From contig QEOQ01000206.1 in assembly GCA_010279815.1 (NCBI GenBank), positions 323,328-387,327 on the forward strand: a DNA stretch of 64,000 nucleotides, written 5' to 3'. The position numbers and the translations under genes were made by a program. The notes under the pieces were generated by a model. The model was not told where the DNA came from. It was given only the letters and a program-made list of their open reading frames with translations, and made no database searches. Below, piece after piece: positions 8,847 through 22,172 of this stretch; the first letter of the stretch is position 1; every line of letters begins with the position of its first letter. The DNA comes from Brachionus plicatilis. Lineage: Eukaryota > Rotifera > Eurotatoria > Ploima > Brachionidae.

Positions 8847-9056
8847 CTATTTTCTAGCTTTATTTCTCTGAGTTTCATCTTTTTCTTCTTTGTTTAATAA
8901 CCGACGCGATCCTAATATATCCTTTATTTCTTCAATGAATTTATTGGGTCGATTTATTTTTTCTTCATTGTTTTTGAAAAATATAGATGTAAATTCGTTT
9001 TCGAACAGGCTCTTATAAAAGCTTAGTTTTGTTTTACTTATTTTTGAGTTAACTGG
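8847..9056 (-). pseudogene. Coding-like exon cut by the LTR element, unknown protein
   Basis: A minus-strand open frame of 70 codons runs up to the exact edge of the LTR; its stop TAG is formed inside the CTAT target duplication. The product is Lys/Glu-rich with helices (LSFYKSLFENEFTSIFF, FIEEIKDILGSRRLL). A possible splice acceptor (CCAG) lies at about 9053. The coding-like stretch at 5634-5732 is its likely continuation on the other side. I do not recognise the family. Confidence 0.4.
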
Positions 9057-9352
9057 TTATTAATATAACAAATTTACTAAAATAAATTAGTCAGTTATTC
9101 TTAATTAAGTTAATTAGTATTTTTTGATTTTATAATAGAAAATAATATAACTAAACATTTTCATGATTAATTTTTTAATTAATCTAAATTTTTTTCTTTT
9201 TATATTTACCTTACTAACTTTCATTAATTGCTATAATCATTTAATTCTTTTTAAAATAATTTTAAGCCGGTTTCAATTGAAAGTTTAATAATTGGTTTAA
9301 TATACACCCTATTAGTACATTCTGTTTTTACAAGTCAAGTTGTTGTTTTTGA

Positions 9353-9710
9353 CAAATCAATCGTTTTTCATTTAACTTAAAAAGTTATGAGTATTTTATT
9401 GAAAAGCCACGCTTATGTTTTTTCACCGCGGGTCATGAATGGACGATAATTGAATTAGTTAAAAATGAAAAAAAACACACAGCGGATGGATTTATCTCAA
9501 GGTTTTTGATTCACGTATCCTAGACGACGTTAATTTAGTTATGATGATTTTAACCCAAAACAATCTATTATTACTTTTTCTAAATTATTTATTGCAACCA
9601 GAATTTTACATTCTGAAGATGTTGAATATAAATTTGAAATTGAAGCTTATAATTTATTTAGAGAGGAAGCTGAAAAATTCGAAATTATATGCAGGAAACT
9701 TTTTTATAGG
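9353..9710 (+). pseudogene. DUF3987-like fragment in two broken frames
   Basis: Frame one (9353-9523) includes EKPRLCFFTAGHEW, then KKHTADGFISRFLI. Frame two (9537-9710) includes FSKLFIATRILH and EAYNLFREEAEKF. This order fits the DUF3987 primase/helicase-associated domain as I remember it: PRL..., then DGF..RFL, then lH...y.l..EA..lF. An in-frame TAG and a frame change separate the parts, so the copy is decayed, unless a very short intron lies between. The region around it is rich in mobile elements, which fits a transposon origin. Confidence 0.4.
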
Positions 9711-10350
9711 GTAATAATTTTTATTTTATTTATCCAAAAATATTAAGAGATAATAAGAGATATTCGGCGATGATAAAAAAAGTTAATTTAAAAGTATTTA
9801 TCATTTGAAAATTTTAAAATTTGACTCTAAATTAACCTCTACCTTAATTTTTGATGAAATAATAAAGCGTCATAGCTTAGGATTAAACTAAATAGCTCTA
9901 TTTTATATCACATCATAACTAACTAACATAAACTAAAATTCAAAATGAATACATAAAGAGAGAAACATGTTATGAGGTTTCCTGAGATTTTTTCATTAAT
10001 AATGATGATTAATATTAATATTGGACAGTTTCATCTATGGAAATTTATTGTACAAAAATTTAAAACTTAATTGAAAAAATTACTTTTTCATTCTCTTTAT
10101 AGAAAATCATATTCTAGCATTTTTGATTTTTTTTAAAAACCTATTCAATTAATCATCTAAAAAGAATTTTAAACTTTGAATTAAAAACGTATTTTAATTT
10201 TAATTCGAATAATTGAAAAATCGAATAATCTTTGAGTTGAATGATCTAATAATCGAATGATCGAATAGTCCTAGAGTTGAAAAATTAGTTGAAATTAATA
10301 ATTTTTGAATTGTTGAATAATTTCATTTAATAAAATATTGTCCATACCTT
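9711..10350. other. A+T-rich intergenic DNA
   Basis: No gene is seen. Around 10200-10290 short repeats of ATCGAATAAT/ATCGAATGAT occur in tandem. Confidence 0.4.
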
Positions 10351-10356
10351 GTTTTC

Positions 10357-10639
10357 GTCTTCCTCACTTTTTATTTGCCTCAAGATTGAGATATAAGCCA
10401 GGAAATTCACATTATTTTAACCTGTATGCAACACCAATTACATGTTTACAAATCGATTTTATCCCAGCCTGGACATGAGCAGACGCTTGATTCCCATTCT
10501 TCTTGATTGTATCTCACAAATCGCTCAAAACTCTGCTTGCTTTTCTTGTTTTGTTAACGGGAATTTCATCTATTTCAGTTTCCTCTTCATTTCTTTGTGC
10601 CACGTGAATTGATGTAGATGAAGATTCAGTATCACTCAT
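10357..10639 (-). pseudogene. Degenerate hAT-like N-terminal fragment with BED-finger remnants
   Basis: An ATG at 10639 opens an acidic Ser/Thr/Glu-rich leader followed by NKTRKASRV, similar to the start of a BED zinc finger in hAT transposases (K.R..S.VW). In a shifted frame downstream TCNWCCIQVK resembles the C-x2-C half of the finger. Stop codons and frame changes break it. A possible splice donor (AACAAG/GTATGG) is at about 10350. Confidence 0.3.
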
Positions 10640-10769
10640 TTTTAGATTTTAAATTTTCAGATTTGTGTATTTTAATTTAAAAATTTTTGTACATTATATA
10701 CACAAATGAGTGATAATTAAGAATATTTTTTAATATTTGCTACGATTTTAAATATTGGATTAAATAGTA

Positions 10770-11508
10770 CAGACAATAACCGGTTATCCGGAATACCCGA
10801 TTATCCGGAATCAATTTTCGGACCAGCACTCTTTGATTTTTTACTTTGAGCTTTTTCGCTTCCTACTTTTTAGGCTTTGAGCTAATCAGAACAGCATTAC
10901 TTCCGTATCACCTCCTGTTAAGTTCCTGATGTTGTTTCTGAGCCGACTTTGCCATATCAAAACGTTATTCCGGAACACGAGATTGAGAGCTGGCTGCAGA
11001 CCGAAAAAGGCGATGAGGGCTTCGAATTAATGGACAGCGCAGGCATTATTGAACGAGTCAGAAACCCAGATAGAATTGTGGATCAGATGGAGGAGGATGA
11101 AGCCGATGAAGAACCGCCCGTTGCAGCAGGTGACGTTAACAGGGCCGTAATATTGTGCACACAACTCTCAGACTTGTTTCACAAGATTGAAGGAAGTGAA
11201 CAAGTACATGCCCTGTTTGATCTGCAAGTTTTCCTTCGCAATAGACAGTTTGAAGCCAGGACCTACCAATCAACAATCAGCTTTAAATATTTATTGGTTA
11301 ATTTTATTCGTTCCTTACTTTTTCCTTCCGTTAATTTGTTGTTTTTATTCGTTAATTGTTTCTTTGTTCTAAATAAACACTCTAAATCAATTAACACCGT
11401 GTTTACCCCTCTTTTCGTTATCAAATCGTGTTATCCGGAAAATTTATTATCCAGAAGACTTTGAAAAAAAAAGCTCGAATCTCATTCCGGATAACCGTTT
11501 ATTGACTG
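10770..11508 (+). mobile_element. Internally deleted pogo/Tigger-type transposon with intact ends
   Basis: The ends are inverted repeats: 10770 reads CAGACAATAACCGGTTATCC and the reverse complement of the right end, from 11508, reads CAGTCAATAAACGGTTATCC. They agree at all but two positions over about 25 bp. TA precedes and follows the element (10768-10769, 11509-11510), the target duplication of Tc1/mariner/pogo elements. Sub-terminal GTTATCCGGA and ATTATCCGGA repeats lie just inside each end. Only the C-terminal end of a transposase remains inside. The near-identical ends imply fairly recent movement in trans. Confidence 0.85.
10949..11464 (+). pseudogene. C-terminal fragment of a pogo-type DDE transposase
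   Basis: The reading frame is open from about 10925 without an ATG; the part up to about 11270 is protein-like. It reads EHEIESWLQTEKGDEGFELM, then an acidic block with IVDQMEEDEADEEPP and NRAVILCTQLSDLF. This pattern (two-helix tail after the DDE domain, ending in an Asp/Glu-rich stretch) is typical of jerky/Tigger/pogo transposases. The CENPB-type DNA-binding and DDE catalytic domains are missing. After about residue 110 the frame is 3' UTR-like and hydrophobic. Confidence 0.65.
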
Positions 11509-11510
11509 TA

Positions 11511-11903
11511 GTCTTTTTGTTAAGCTTAATATCTTGTAAATTTAAATCTTTTACTCAAAGTCTTCAATGTAACTTAACTTAAAATTTTTTTTTTTTTTTT
11601 TTTCAATTTTAAATTGTCTATGAGGCTGAAATTAATAATAATAATAATAATTAATTACAAAATATTCCTAACAGGCTGGCTGAAAAGAAGGCACTACGCT
11701 GTTCGGAGCTGCCAAGAGAAACTATTCCCTCTAAATTATATATTAAATAAATCTTGTAAAATTAATGCTGTTTCAAATCATAAACTTTTTCGTGTACAAG
11801 CAAGGCTTATTTAAAACTTTCGTATTTTCATACTGCTTCCAAATAAAATGTTATTGTTTTTTCATGGTGTCGATGGTAACTTGTGTACCCAAAAAGACCC
11901 TCA
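11511..11903. other. Short intergenic stretch, one possible exon remnant
   Basis: A + strand stretch at about 11677-11750 (after CTAACAG) reads LAEKKALRCSELPRETIP in one frame and stops soon after. It could be an exon remnant of a mobile element, but nothing was identified. The rest is low-complexity, with an (ATA)n tract near 11630-11650. Confidence 0.3.
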
Positions 11904-11911
11904 ACTATTAA

Positions 11912-13177
11912 TAGTGATGGGAGTTTTCTCTTTAGTTAAGTTAACTAAAATTTAGCAAGTAGTTTTTAGTTTTTAGTTTTTAGTAATTAAAGTTTTATTT
12001 TTAAAATCTATTTTTTTTTAAGAAAATTTTTACTTAATAAAATTTATAACTAAAGCAATCAGCATGATTTATCTGTAGCATGAACTCAAGTATTAGAATA
12101 TGAATAAATTATCAATTAATGATTCTTTTAACTATTGAATTTAATTGGTTGAAAATTATGGAATTAACAAATTAAAAAATGTTATGTATATTTTATTAAT
12201 CAACCAATAGAATAAATAAATAACATTAAATAAAGACTTAATTAAATAACATCTGGTTTTCTTACCTATCCTCTTATAAAAAATTTCACATATAAAAAAT
12301 GTAAAACTGTCTAAATAAATGAATGCTTCTTTTAAATAAAATTCAATAAATTGATTATCAAAATTAAATCCAAAATATTTACTAAAAATTTAAAAAAAAA
12401 AAAGTTATAAAATGTCAAATAAATGTTTTTGAATATTTTTTGTCTCACTATTCCTTAAATTCCGCTTTCCCCATAATATCCCGCTTTTCTTTCAGGGTTT
12501 TAAGTCTGAGTCACAAAAATTAAATTCAAAGTTATGACTTGACTTAAATTTTAGTGACTTTGATTTTAACAAGGCAGCTACAATATCTACCTGGAACGGC
12601 AAAAAATTCATGTTGCCCGGACTTTTTTTTTTAATAAATTCATTGACTTGACCTGAGACTTCTACTTTTAAACAAGTTTTTTAATATTATTGCGAGGAAC
12701 GAGCTAGCCGTGACGAGCTTAATAAGCAGATGAAGGCGTGTCTAAGAAAATCACTAAGTGCAGTGAAAAATAACTGGTGATGTCGAAAATTGAGATTAAT
12801 ACACACGTTAAAAAATATATTCCCATAGGAAATTTCATATTTCTCAAAAAAATTATTATTAATAGAAGTTGCTTTATTAAGTTAACAATAATTCTTCTAT
12901 TAATCCCTCTAACGAAATTAAAAAAAAATCAATGACGTCTCATTACTCGCATATAAAGCTCGGCTTCTCTATCTTACTTATCCCGAAATATCTCACATCG
13001 CAAATAGCATCCCTTTTTTCACATTTTTTATAACCTTAGTCTAACTAATTCGCAAAACTAAGTTTTAGTCGACTAAAAATTCGTTAACTAAAAATAAGCG
13101 GACTTAAAATTAGTTAACTAAAAACTAGTCGACTTAGTTTTACTAAACTAAATTAGTTAAGTTAAGACCCATCACTA
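11912..13177. mobile_element. Non-autonomous hAT-type element, 1266 bp
   Basis: The element starts TAGTGATGGG and ends CCCATCACTA, an inverted repeat of the hAT type. ACTATTAA stands immediately before (11904-11911) and immediately after (13178-13185), a perfect 8-bp target duplication. Sub-terminal regions contain inverted copies of TTAGTTAAGTTAACTAAA-like motifs and many TTTTTAGTTT repeats. No transposase ORF is present, so it needs a hAT transposase in trans. Confidence 0.85.
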
Positions 13178-13185
13178 ACTATTAA

Positions 13186-13371
13186 TGCAAGGATTAATAT
13201 CATAGCCTTTAGGTTAACAATTTAATAGAATATTTTTTAAAATAAAGATAAATTAACAATGAAAAAATTTATTCTAAAATTGATATTTATAAATATTAAT
13301 CAAAGTATCAATATAATCTAAAAAGCTATAATATGTCTATTACATGTACTATGGTCTATAATATTTAAAGC
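13186..13371. other. Short A+T-rich spacer
   Basis: Lies between the hAT-type element and the stop codon of the SLC4 gene. As minus-strand DNA it should hold the SLC4 3' UTR. Confidence 0.5.
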
Positions 13372-16300
13372 TTAGTTTGTTTCACTTTTTAATAATGAAG
13401 CTTTTTTGGATTCAATTAATTCAACGATCTGATTCATATTAACACTATTTCTTCTAACTGTTAAATCTGCTCTATTCGGTCCCTTTCGCCAAATAGATCC
13501 TTTGCGAGCTTGCTCCAAAATATCAATGTTAACTTCGCCAACATTTAGAACTTTTTTTTTCTTTCCAGTTCCTGGCAAAATGTCGTCCAGATAAGACAAT
13601 TCTTTTTCGGTAAAAAAATAGCTTAATGCATACCGGATAAAGACCAATGCCAATACCATCAACGGAAAAGTAATGCTGACTTTCTTGTTCATTTTTAAAA
13701 TGAATAGAATCACAAGACAAATAAGCTGAATAATTGTGAATAGATGAACCCGAGAAAGTCGAACATGTCTTAGATAAACCAAGTCTGGTTGATGTTTTTT
13801 AGGCATCAAAAGAAGCTGTATTCGTTGAAAAAATTCCAGTTCACCCATGGGAGTAACCCCCATATACATGAAAATTGCATACAATACAGCCATTGGAATA
13901 TACTTTAAAGAAAATTAAATAATTAAATAATTTTTTTAATTTTCTAGGTAAATTAAACCTAGAACTGAAAGAAAAAGTTAAAAAAGGTCTTACTGATAAT
14001 ATTTCAGTTATAAATATGGAACATCCGATCAGAAGAAAAACGACAGTGCCTGTGACTCGTTGTTCCATCACTCCTATTAATTTAGGTGCTTCACCAGGTA
14101 CAGTTGATTCAGATGTTTTACGCAGAGCTATAACATGATTCATTGATAGAACTGTAGCGGCCACGAACCAAGGCAGTCCAAAAACAGAGTTGATACCGAT
14201 ACAAATTGCACAAATAAATAAATCAAGATGATATCCGCCTGATTTCTGCATTAATTTTTTTTAGATTTTTTTCTCAAATATTTGGATTTTATTTTAATTA
14301 CTTTGAGTTTATTTTCTTTTCGATTTACAATTACTGCAGTGATATGTTGATCCATAAAAATTAGAATAGTTGCTAGAAAAGCTGGTGGTAAGGCGGCAAA
14401 AACCAACCAATATTTTCCCTCGTTTCTTTCCAATGGGTTAATAAACCAACCTCGGTCAGGAATAGTGGGCTAATTTATTGTGTAGAATTACATTTATTTT
14501 TAGATTGATTATTAAAAGCTTACGTGAAATTCAGATGGAACGTGAAGCTTCGGTGTATCTAAGCCAATGATGTTATCAAAGAAGACCATGATCAGAATGG
14601 TTATGACCACTGAAAAGTTGCTCAGAATGGTTCGGAAAGTGGATGAGAAAAAGCTGCTAAATTTTAAGTATCTAAATGAGATTACCATCAAGAACGTAAG
14701 CAAATATAGAATAACGCTAAAAAAAAAGACGTCTGGTATATGTTGACATTCTCTTTGGAATATATAGCCTTTGCCAAAATGTTCGCACTAAAAATAAAAT
14801 TTTTTAAATATTTCATAAATTTAATTTTTGTCTGGATAAATATAAGAGAGGTTTTTTAGTGCCTCAATTTTTTTCTTGAATAAATGGAGATATATATAAA
14901 TTAAATAACATAAATTTTTAGCTGACTGTTTACTTGTAAATTCCTTAGATTTTATCGGTAGGAGGAAATAAGAGAAAAAAGTCTTAAAAACATAAAATTG
15001 GATAAATTATTTTTTATAAATGAAGCAGGGTAAAAATTTAAGCAGATTTTAATATGAAAATAAAAATTGATATTTTCCAAGACTTGGTACATTTTGATTC
15101 TCAAATATTTTTATTTTGTAAAAATCAATTGGATCATTTTTACCAACATAAAACTCTACTTAAACAAATTTTTAGTGCAGCAAAATATGGGCTCATTCTA
15201 TTACTGAAACGGGCTCATAATTATTTTGGACTCAATAATCAATTAATTATCGGATATATAATTACTGCTTTGGACTCATCTATTAATTATTTTTGGCCTC
15301 TAAAATTACTAAATAAGAGTTACGAAATGGCTTAAACGGTAACAATTTTTATTTTAATATTTATTTATTTTTAAATGAAATAAATAAATAAATTTTTTTA
15401 ATAATTTTTTAAAGTAATAAATAAGTTAAAAGAAAATTAAAAACGATTTGTTGAAATAACTAGAGGTAAGGCATGTTTAAATATTTGATAGTTCGGGAAA
15501 AAAAGAAGAAATTACTATGAAGCAATTACACAATGGAGTTGGATTGTGTAATTGCATATATCTTGATTCAAAACCATCTCTATATTCTTCTACCACTCTG
15601 ACGACCAGTGGAACAGAATGACTCAATACTGCCCTGACATATCTCTCACTCAACTCAAAAAGTCGATGAAACTGTTAATACATATAGCTTTTTGAAGGTC
15701 TCTTGGTGTATAATATTAGAGTAGGTATCATATTTGAGCTTCAAAATAGTTCGAACTGCTGAATTTTGAATGACTTGTATTTTTTTGATGTTAGTTTCTG
15801 GGAATGAATTTAAAAAAGGAAAAGAATAATCCAAGATTGATCCTATCAAAGATTTGTAAAGATTACCTAGTGTTTTTGGCTTTAGATCCCATTTCTATTC
15901 GAGAGATCTTTTATTAAATTGATACAACTCTATCTGGGAGTGAAGACGGGATTAAAAAAATATCAAGGACCTAATAAAATTCCGTCTTAAATTTATTATA
16001 TGTTGGAGTCTTATCATTAATTACAGAGATGCTGAGCTTGTTAAGAATTTTTTCTAAGATAAGTCCATTCTCATTTTCTCTCAACCAACCTAAACTTTTA
16101 GTCTTCGCGTTGAGATCACCTCCTATTATAAATATCCTACAGCTCCTTGAGATATCAAGGAAGAGCTCAAAAGGAAGTTAAAATAAGCAAATTGTTAGTA
16201 GAACGATCTTGAATTTTAGAAATAAATATCAAAGTAAATTTAATTTAAATTTTAAAAACTAAATTTGGATGGCAAATTTAAATTTAAATTATAACTTACT

Positions 16301-18598
16301 TGCTTTTCAGTATAGACAGATTCGTTCAGGATGAAGATATTTGGATCAAAAGTTGAGTTGACATGAAGACATCTGAAACAACTTGTGCTGTTCTCATTGA
16401 ATTCGTTGGCATACAAATATGGATTATTGGTAAAGCGATGAGACTTTCTTATTTTAAGCAATTTATCAACCGATTCAATTACAAAAATAAATGCGATTAG
16501 CATAGCAAATAATTCCTCAGTAAATCTTGTGATATATTTGACCAAAAAACTTAGATCTGTAATGGAAATAAGGATTAGGAACAAAGAAATCCACAAGCCG
16601 ATCCAACATCTAAAACCAATGTAGTCGATTCCATATGATCTTAATAATATTTTTTAAATAAAATTTACAAAATAATTTTTTTTTATTTACTTAGAAAAAG
16701 TATTGAGAATCGTTTCGAAAATGAGTACAGGCCCAGTAGAGCCCAAAATCGTCATCGGTTGTCCAGCGAAAAGTGAGAACAAAACTCCACAAATTAACCC
16801 AGATAATAATGACTCAATGGTTCCCATGTAATTATCAGTCGCAAATCCCAATAGACCGCCAAAAGTTATGATCGGAGCAAGACAGGCAAAATATAAAAAC
16901 GCAATAGCTGGAAAACATTGAAAACTAAAAGCGTCCTTAAAATCACTTAGATACCATCTTTTTTTTCGCTTTATGTCATCAATTAATCCTCCACAAAATC
17001 GGCCTGTTCTCTTCAGACATGGATCATCTTCATGTCCACCAAAATGAGGTTTATCTTTTTTTACCTTGATCATACGAAGAATTAAACGTTCTTCCTATAA
17101 AAAAAAATTAATTTTTAAATAAATAAAGATTTTTTAAAATTTTACTTTAGATGGTGTTCTATCAGGTGGTTCGAGCCTAATGCTCGTATCCCATTGTCCT
17201 GGTGGAATAACAGTTGATTGTTCCAGAAAATCATCAACAGCTGTAATTACATCTTTCCTGTCCTGAGCTTCATGCAAGTCGTTTTGAAACAATTCATCGC
17301 TTAACATTGTGGCCAAGCTGAATCCAGCCCGATGATACTTGTACATGCTACCTTTGGGACCGAGTAAAAGAAAAAAATATTTTGTCGATACTGGAACTTC
17401 AGTGATATTATAGAACGAGGATGGCTCAGAAAATTTCACAAAAACACCTATTTCATGCTTGAGAAAATCAACTTGACCAATCAAGATATTGGCAGTCTTG
17501 GAACCATCGGGAATTTTTTTAAAAAAATGCTTATTTTTAAAATCAAAAATAGGAAAATTATCCACGGACCGAAAGTCAATCGAATATGCTTCGTCATCAT
17601 CTGCTTCAACTGTACTCTCAAACTCATCCTCAAATACAAATTTATTTTCATCTCCATTATTAATTAGATCTTAATAGATAAAAAATTAGTCATTGTTTAA
17701 ATTAATTTAAATATTAGATTAAGTTAAAAAAATTCAACTATTCTATTGTTTAATACAAATAAATAACAGATATTTTAAATGTTTATTAAATTGTATTAAG
17801 ATGTTATTTGTTAAAAGTAAATTTTTGCCAAACTCTTAATTTAATTTTTACATGTCATTAATGTTAGTTATACAAAATAATATTTTAACATAGAAACTAA
17901 CTATTGTCGAATCAAATCAAGTTTCAAAAATGACAATTTTTAGTATAGAAATATTCAAATTTAATTTTGAGAAATTTAATTAGCTGAATTTTAGACTAAA
18001 ATGCAAAAAAATAAAATACAAAATAAATATTACCATTTTTTTCTAATATTTCCTCGCTTTTATTTTTCTTTTTGGAAATTTTTAAGGTCTCTCCGACAAT
18101 AAGTTGATCATCAAAGTCTTTTTGATATTGTTGATAATGAGGTAAGAATAAAATTTTCTTCATTTCCATTACATTATCATCATTCAGCATGTTTTCTTTA
18201 ACCATGTTTTCGACAAGTTCATCGACAAAATATTTAAACGGTTTTGATTTTAAATTTAGATAGACTAAACCATTGGAAAGAATATTCTTCAAATCAATTA
18301 TGGACAGAATTGAAATTGTGGCCACGTGAGGTTTTGACCATCTTCCACTGTCCTCAACCACTTCAACGAACTTTATCCATCTAGCACTCTCTTTCCAAAC
18401 GAGTTCATTCTCGCGATTTGTGTGCAGCTCACTCAATTGGCAAAATAGTGGGTAAGATTTCATTTTTTTGTTTGCCTCAGGATCCAAGACCTTGGATTTT
18501 TTGATTTTTTTCACTTTAAAATTAATGTCACTTAAAATTTAACTATTATAAACTTTAAAATTTTTCTCACGGAACAATGATGGATTTTGATAAGGCAT
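13372..18598 (-). CDS. SLC4-family Na+-coupled bicarbonate transporter (9 exons, 996 aa)
   Basis: Exons: 18571-18598, 18034-18513, 17146-17669, 16691-17094, 16300-16639, 14524-14787, 14302-14469, 13994-14245, 13372-13902. The total is 2991 nt and all junctions are phase-consistent with GT..AG. The N-terminal cytoplasmic domain has ETARWIKFEE-like ([15 protein letters not shown]) and [12 protein letters not shown] motifs and [15 protein letters not shown]. The membrane domain has [66 protein letters not shown] and [21 protein letters not shown]. The C-terminus has [15 protein letters not shown]. These match the Na+/HCO3- cotransporter branch better than the AE exchangers. It would sit in the plasma membrane and control pH. 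The 1.5-kb intron 5 holds a LINE relic. The tiny 28-nt first exon is inferred from phase. Confidence 0.92.
15541..15850 (-). mobile_element. LINE fragment (RT C-terminal tail), copy 2
   Basis: The minus-strand frame runs [35 protein letters not shown], then [15 protein letters not shown] and EYRDGFESR. This is the post-RT helical region of a Jockey/RTE-type LINE; 'SILDYS.PF' and 'IQ..A.R.IL' are its usual signatures. It is similar to 4435-4745 along nearly its whole length. Confidence 0.7.
15974..16177 (-). pseudogene. LINE endonuclease (AP-type) fragment
   Basis: The minus-strand frame is open for 68 codons and ends with TAG at 15971-15973. It contains [18 protein letters not shown] and later [11 protein letters not shown], the GDxNAK..WG and 'pT' signatures of the apurinic-like endonuclease domain of non-LTR retrotransposons. 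The RT tail at 15541-15850 lies only about 125 nt downstream in the same orientation, so nearly the whole RT domain has been deleted from this copy. Confidence 0.7.
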
Positions 18599-19358
18599 TG
18601 TGGTAACACCAAATTTTTCAAAGTCAATTTACGCTTCGAAACTTTTTTTCCTAATAACACAATTTATTTCTAAAAATAATTTGTCTATTTTATAAAATTT
18701 GTTATTTTTTTATTGTTTAGAATTGTTATTGGACTTAGTTCTGTAAATTAATGAAGAATGCTACAAGCTTAAATACTTGACTGAGTTGAACACCTTGATA
18801 GTTTTTTCTTTCTAAAAACCGGTTTATAGAAAACCAGAATATTTTGATTGTTTTTATTTTCCAATGAAATCTTCCAGGCTATTTTTAATATTTAACATTC
18901 AATTGAATAAAAAAAATCTAGATTTTTTTCAAATTTAGAAATGCTTACATCATTGATCAGACCATGTCACCAAAGTTAAAATATTTTAAGAGCAAATAAA
19001 AGTAATAAGAAAAAAAATCATCATTTGTAATAGTTGAACATTAATCTAGTCAGCAAGTTTTTTTAGATTAAAGAATCAAAATCCATGAAGCTTGAATTAT
19101 GCAGAGTTCCTTGGAAAAAATTGTTCTTAAAATTTAATTTAAACACATGCAAAGATGAAAAATAGAAAAAAAACAAGACCAAAATATTAGTGTAAGAGGG
19201 CGGCACGGTATCTACTAAATTTAAATGCTTCTTTACAAAAAAAATTTAAAAATAGATTTTTTAGGTAAGCAGACAATTTTTTAGTTTTATTTTATAAATA
19301 AAGCTCAATTTAAGTTATCAAAAAAATAATGAATTTTGTGATTTCAATTAAAAATAAT
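18599..19358. other. A+T-rich intergenic DNA, no gene seen
   Basis: Spacer between the SLC4 start codon and the DPM1 stop codon, both on the minus strand. It should include the SLC4 promoter and the DPM1 3' end; no motif was recognised. Confidence 0.5.

Positions 19359-22172
<2,814 letters not shown>

Larger units (their letters stand above)
14788..16299 (-). other. Intron 5 of the SLC4 gene (1.5 kb), with LINE relics
   Basis: Flanked by a GTAAGT donor at 16299-16294 and a TTTTTAG acceptor at 14790-14788. It is ten or more times longer than the other introns of the gene, and the excess is largely the LINE fragments at 15541-16177. The + strand open frame 15054-15335 has no recognisable features. 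Confidence 0.7.
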
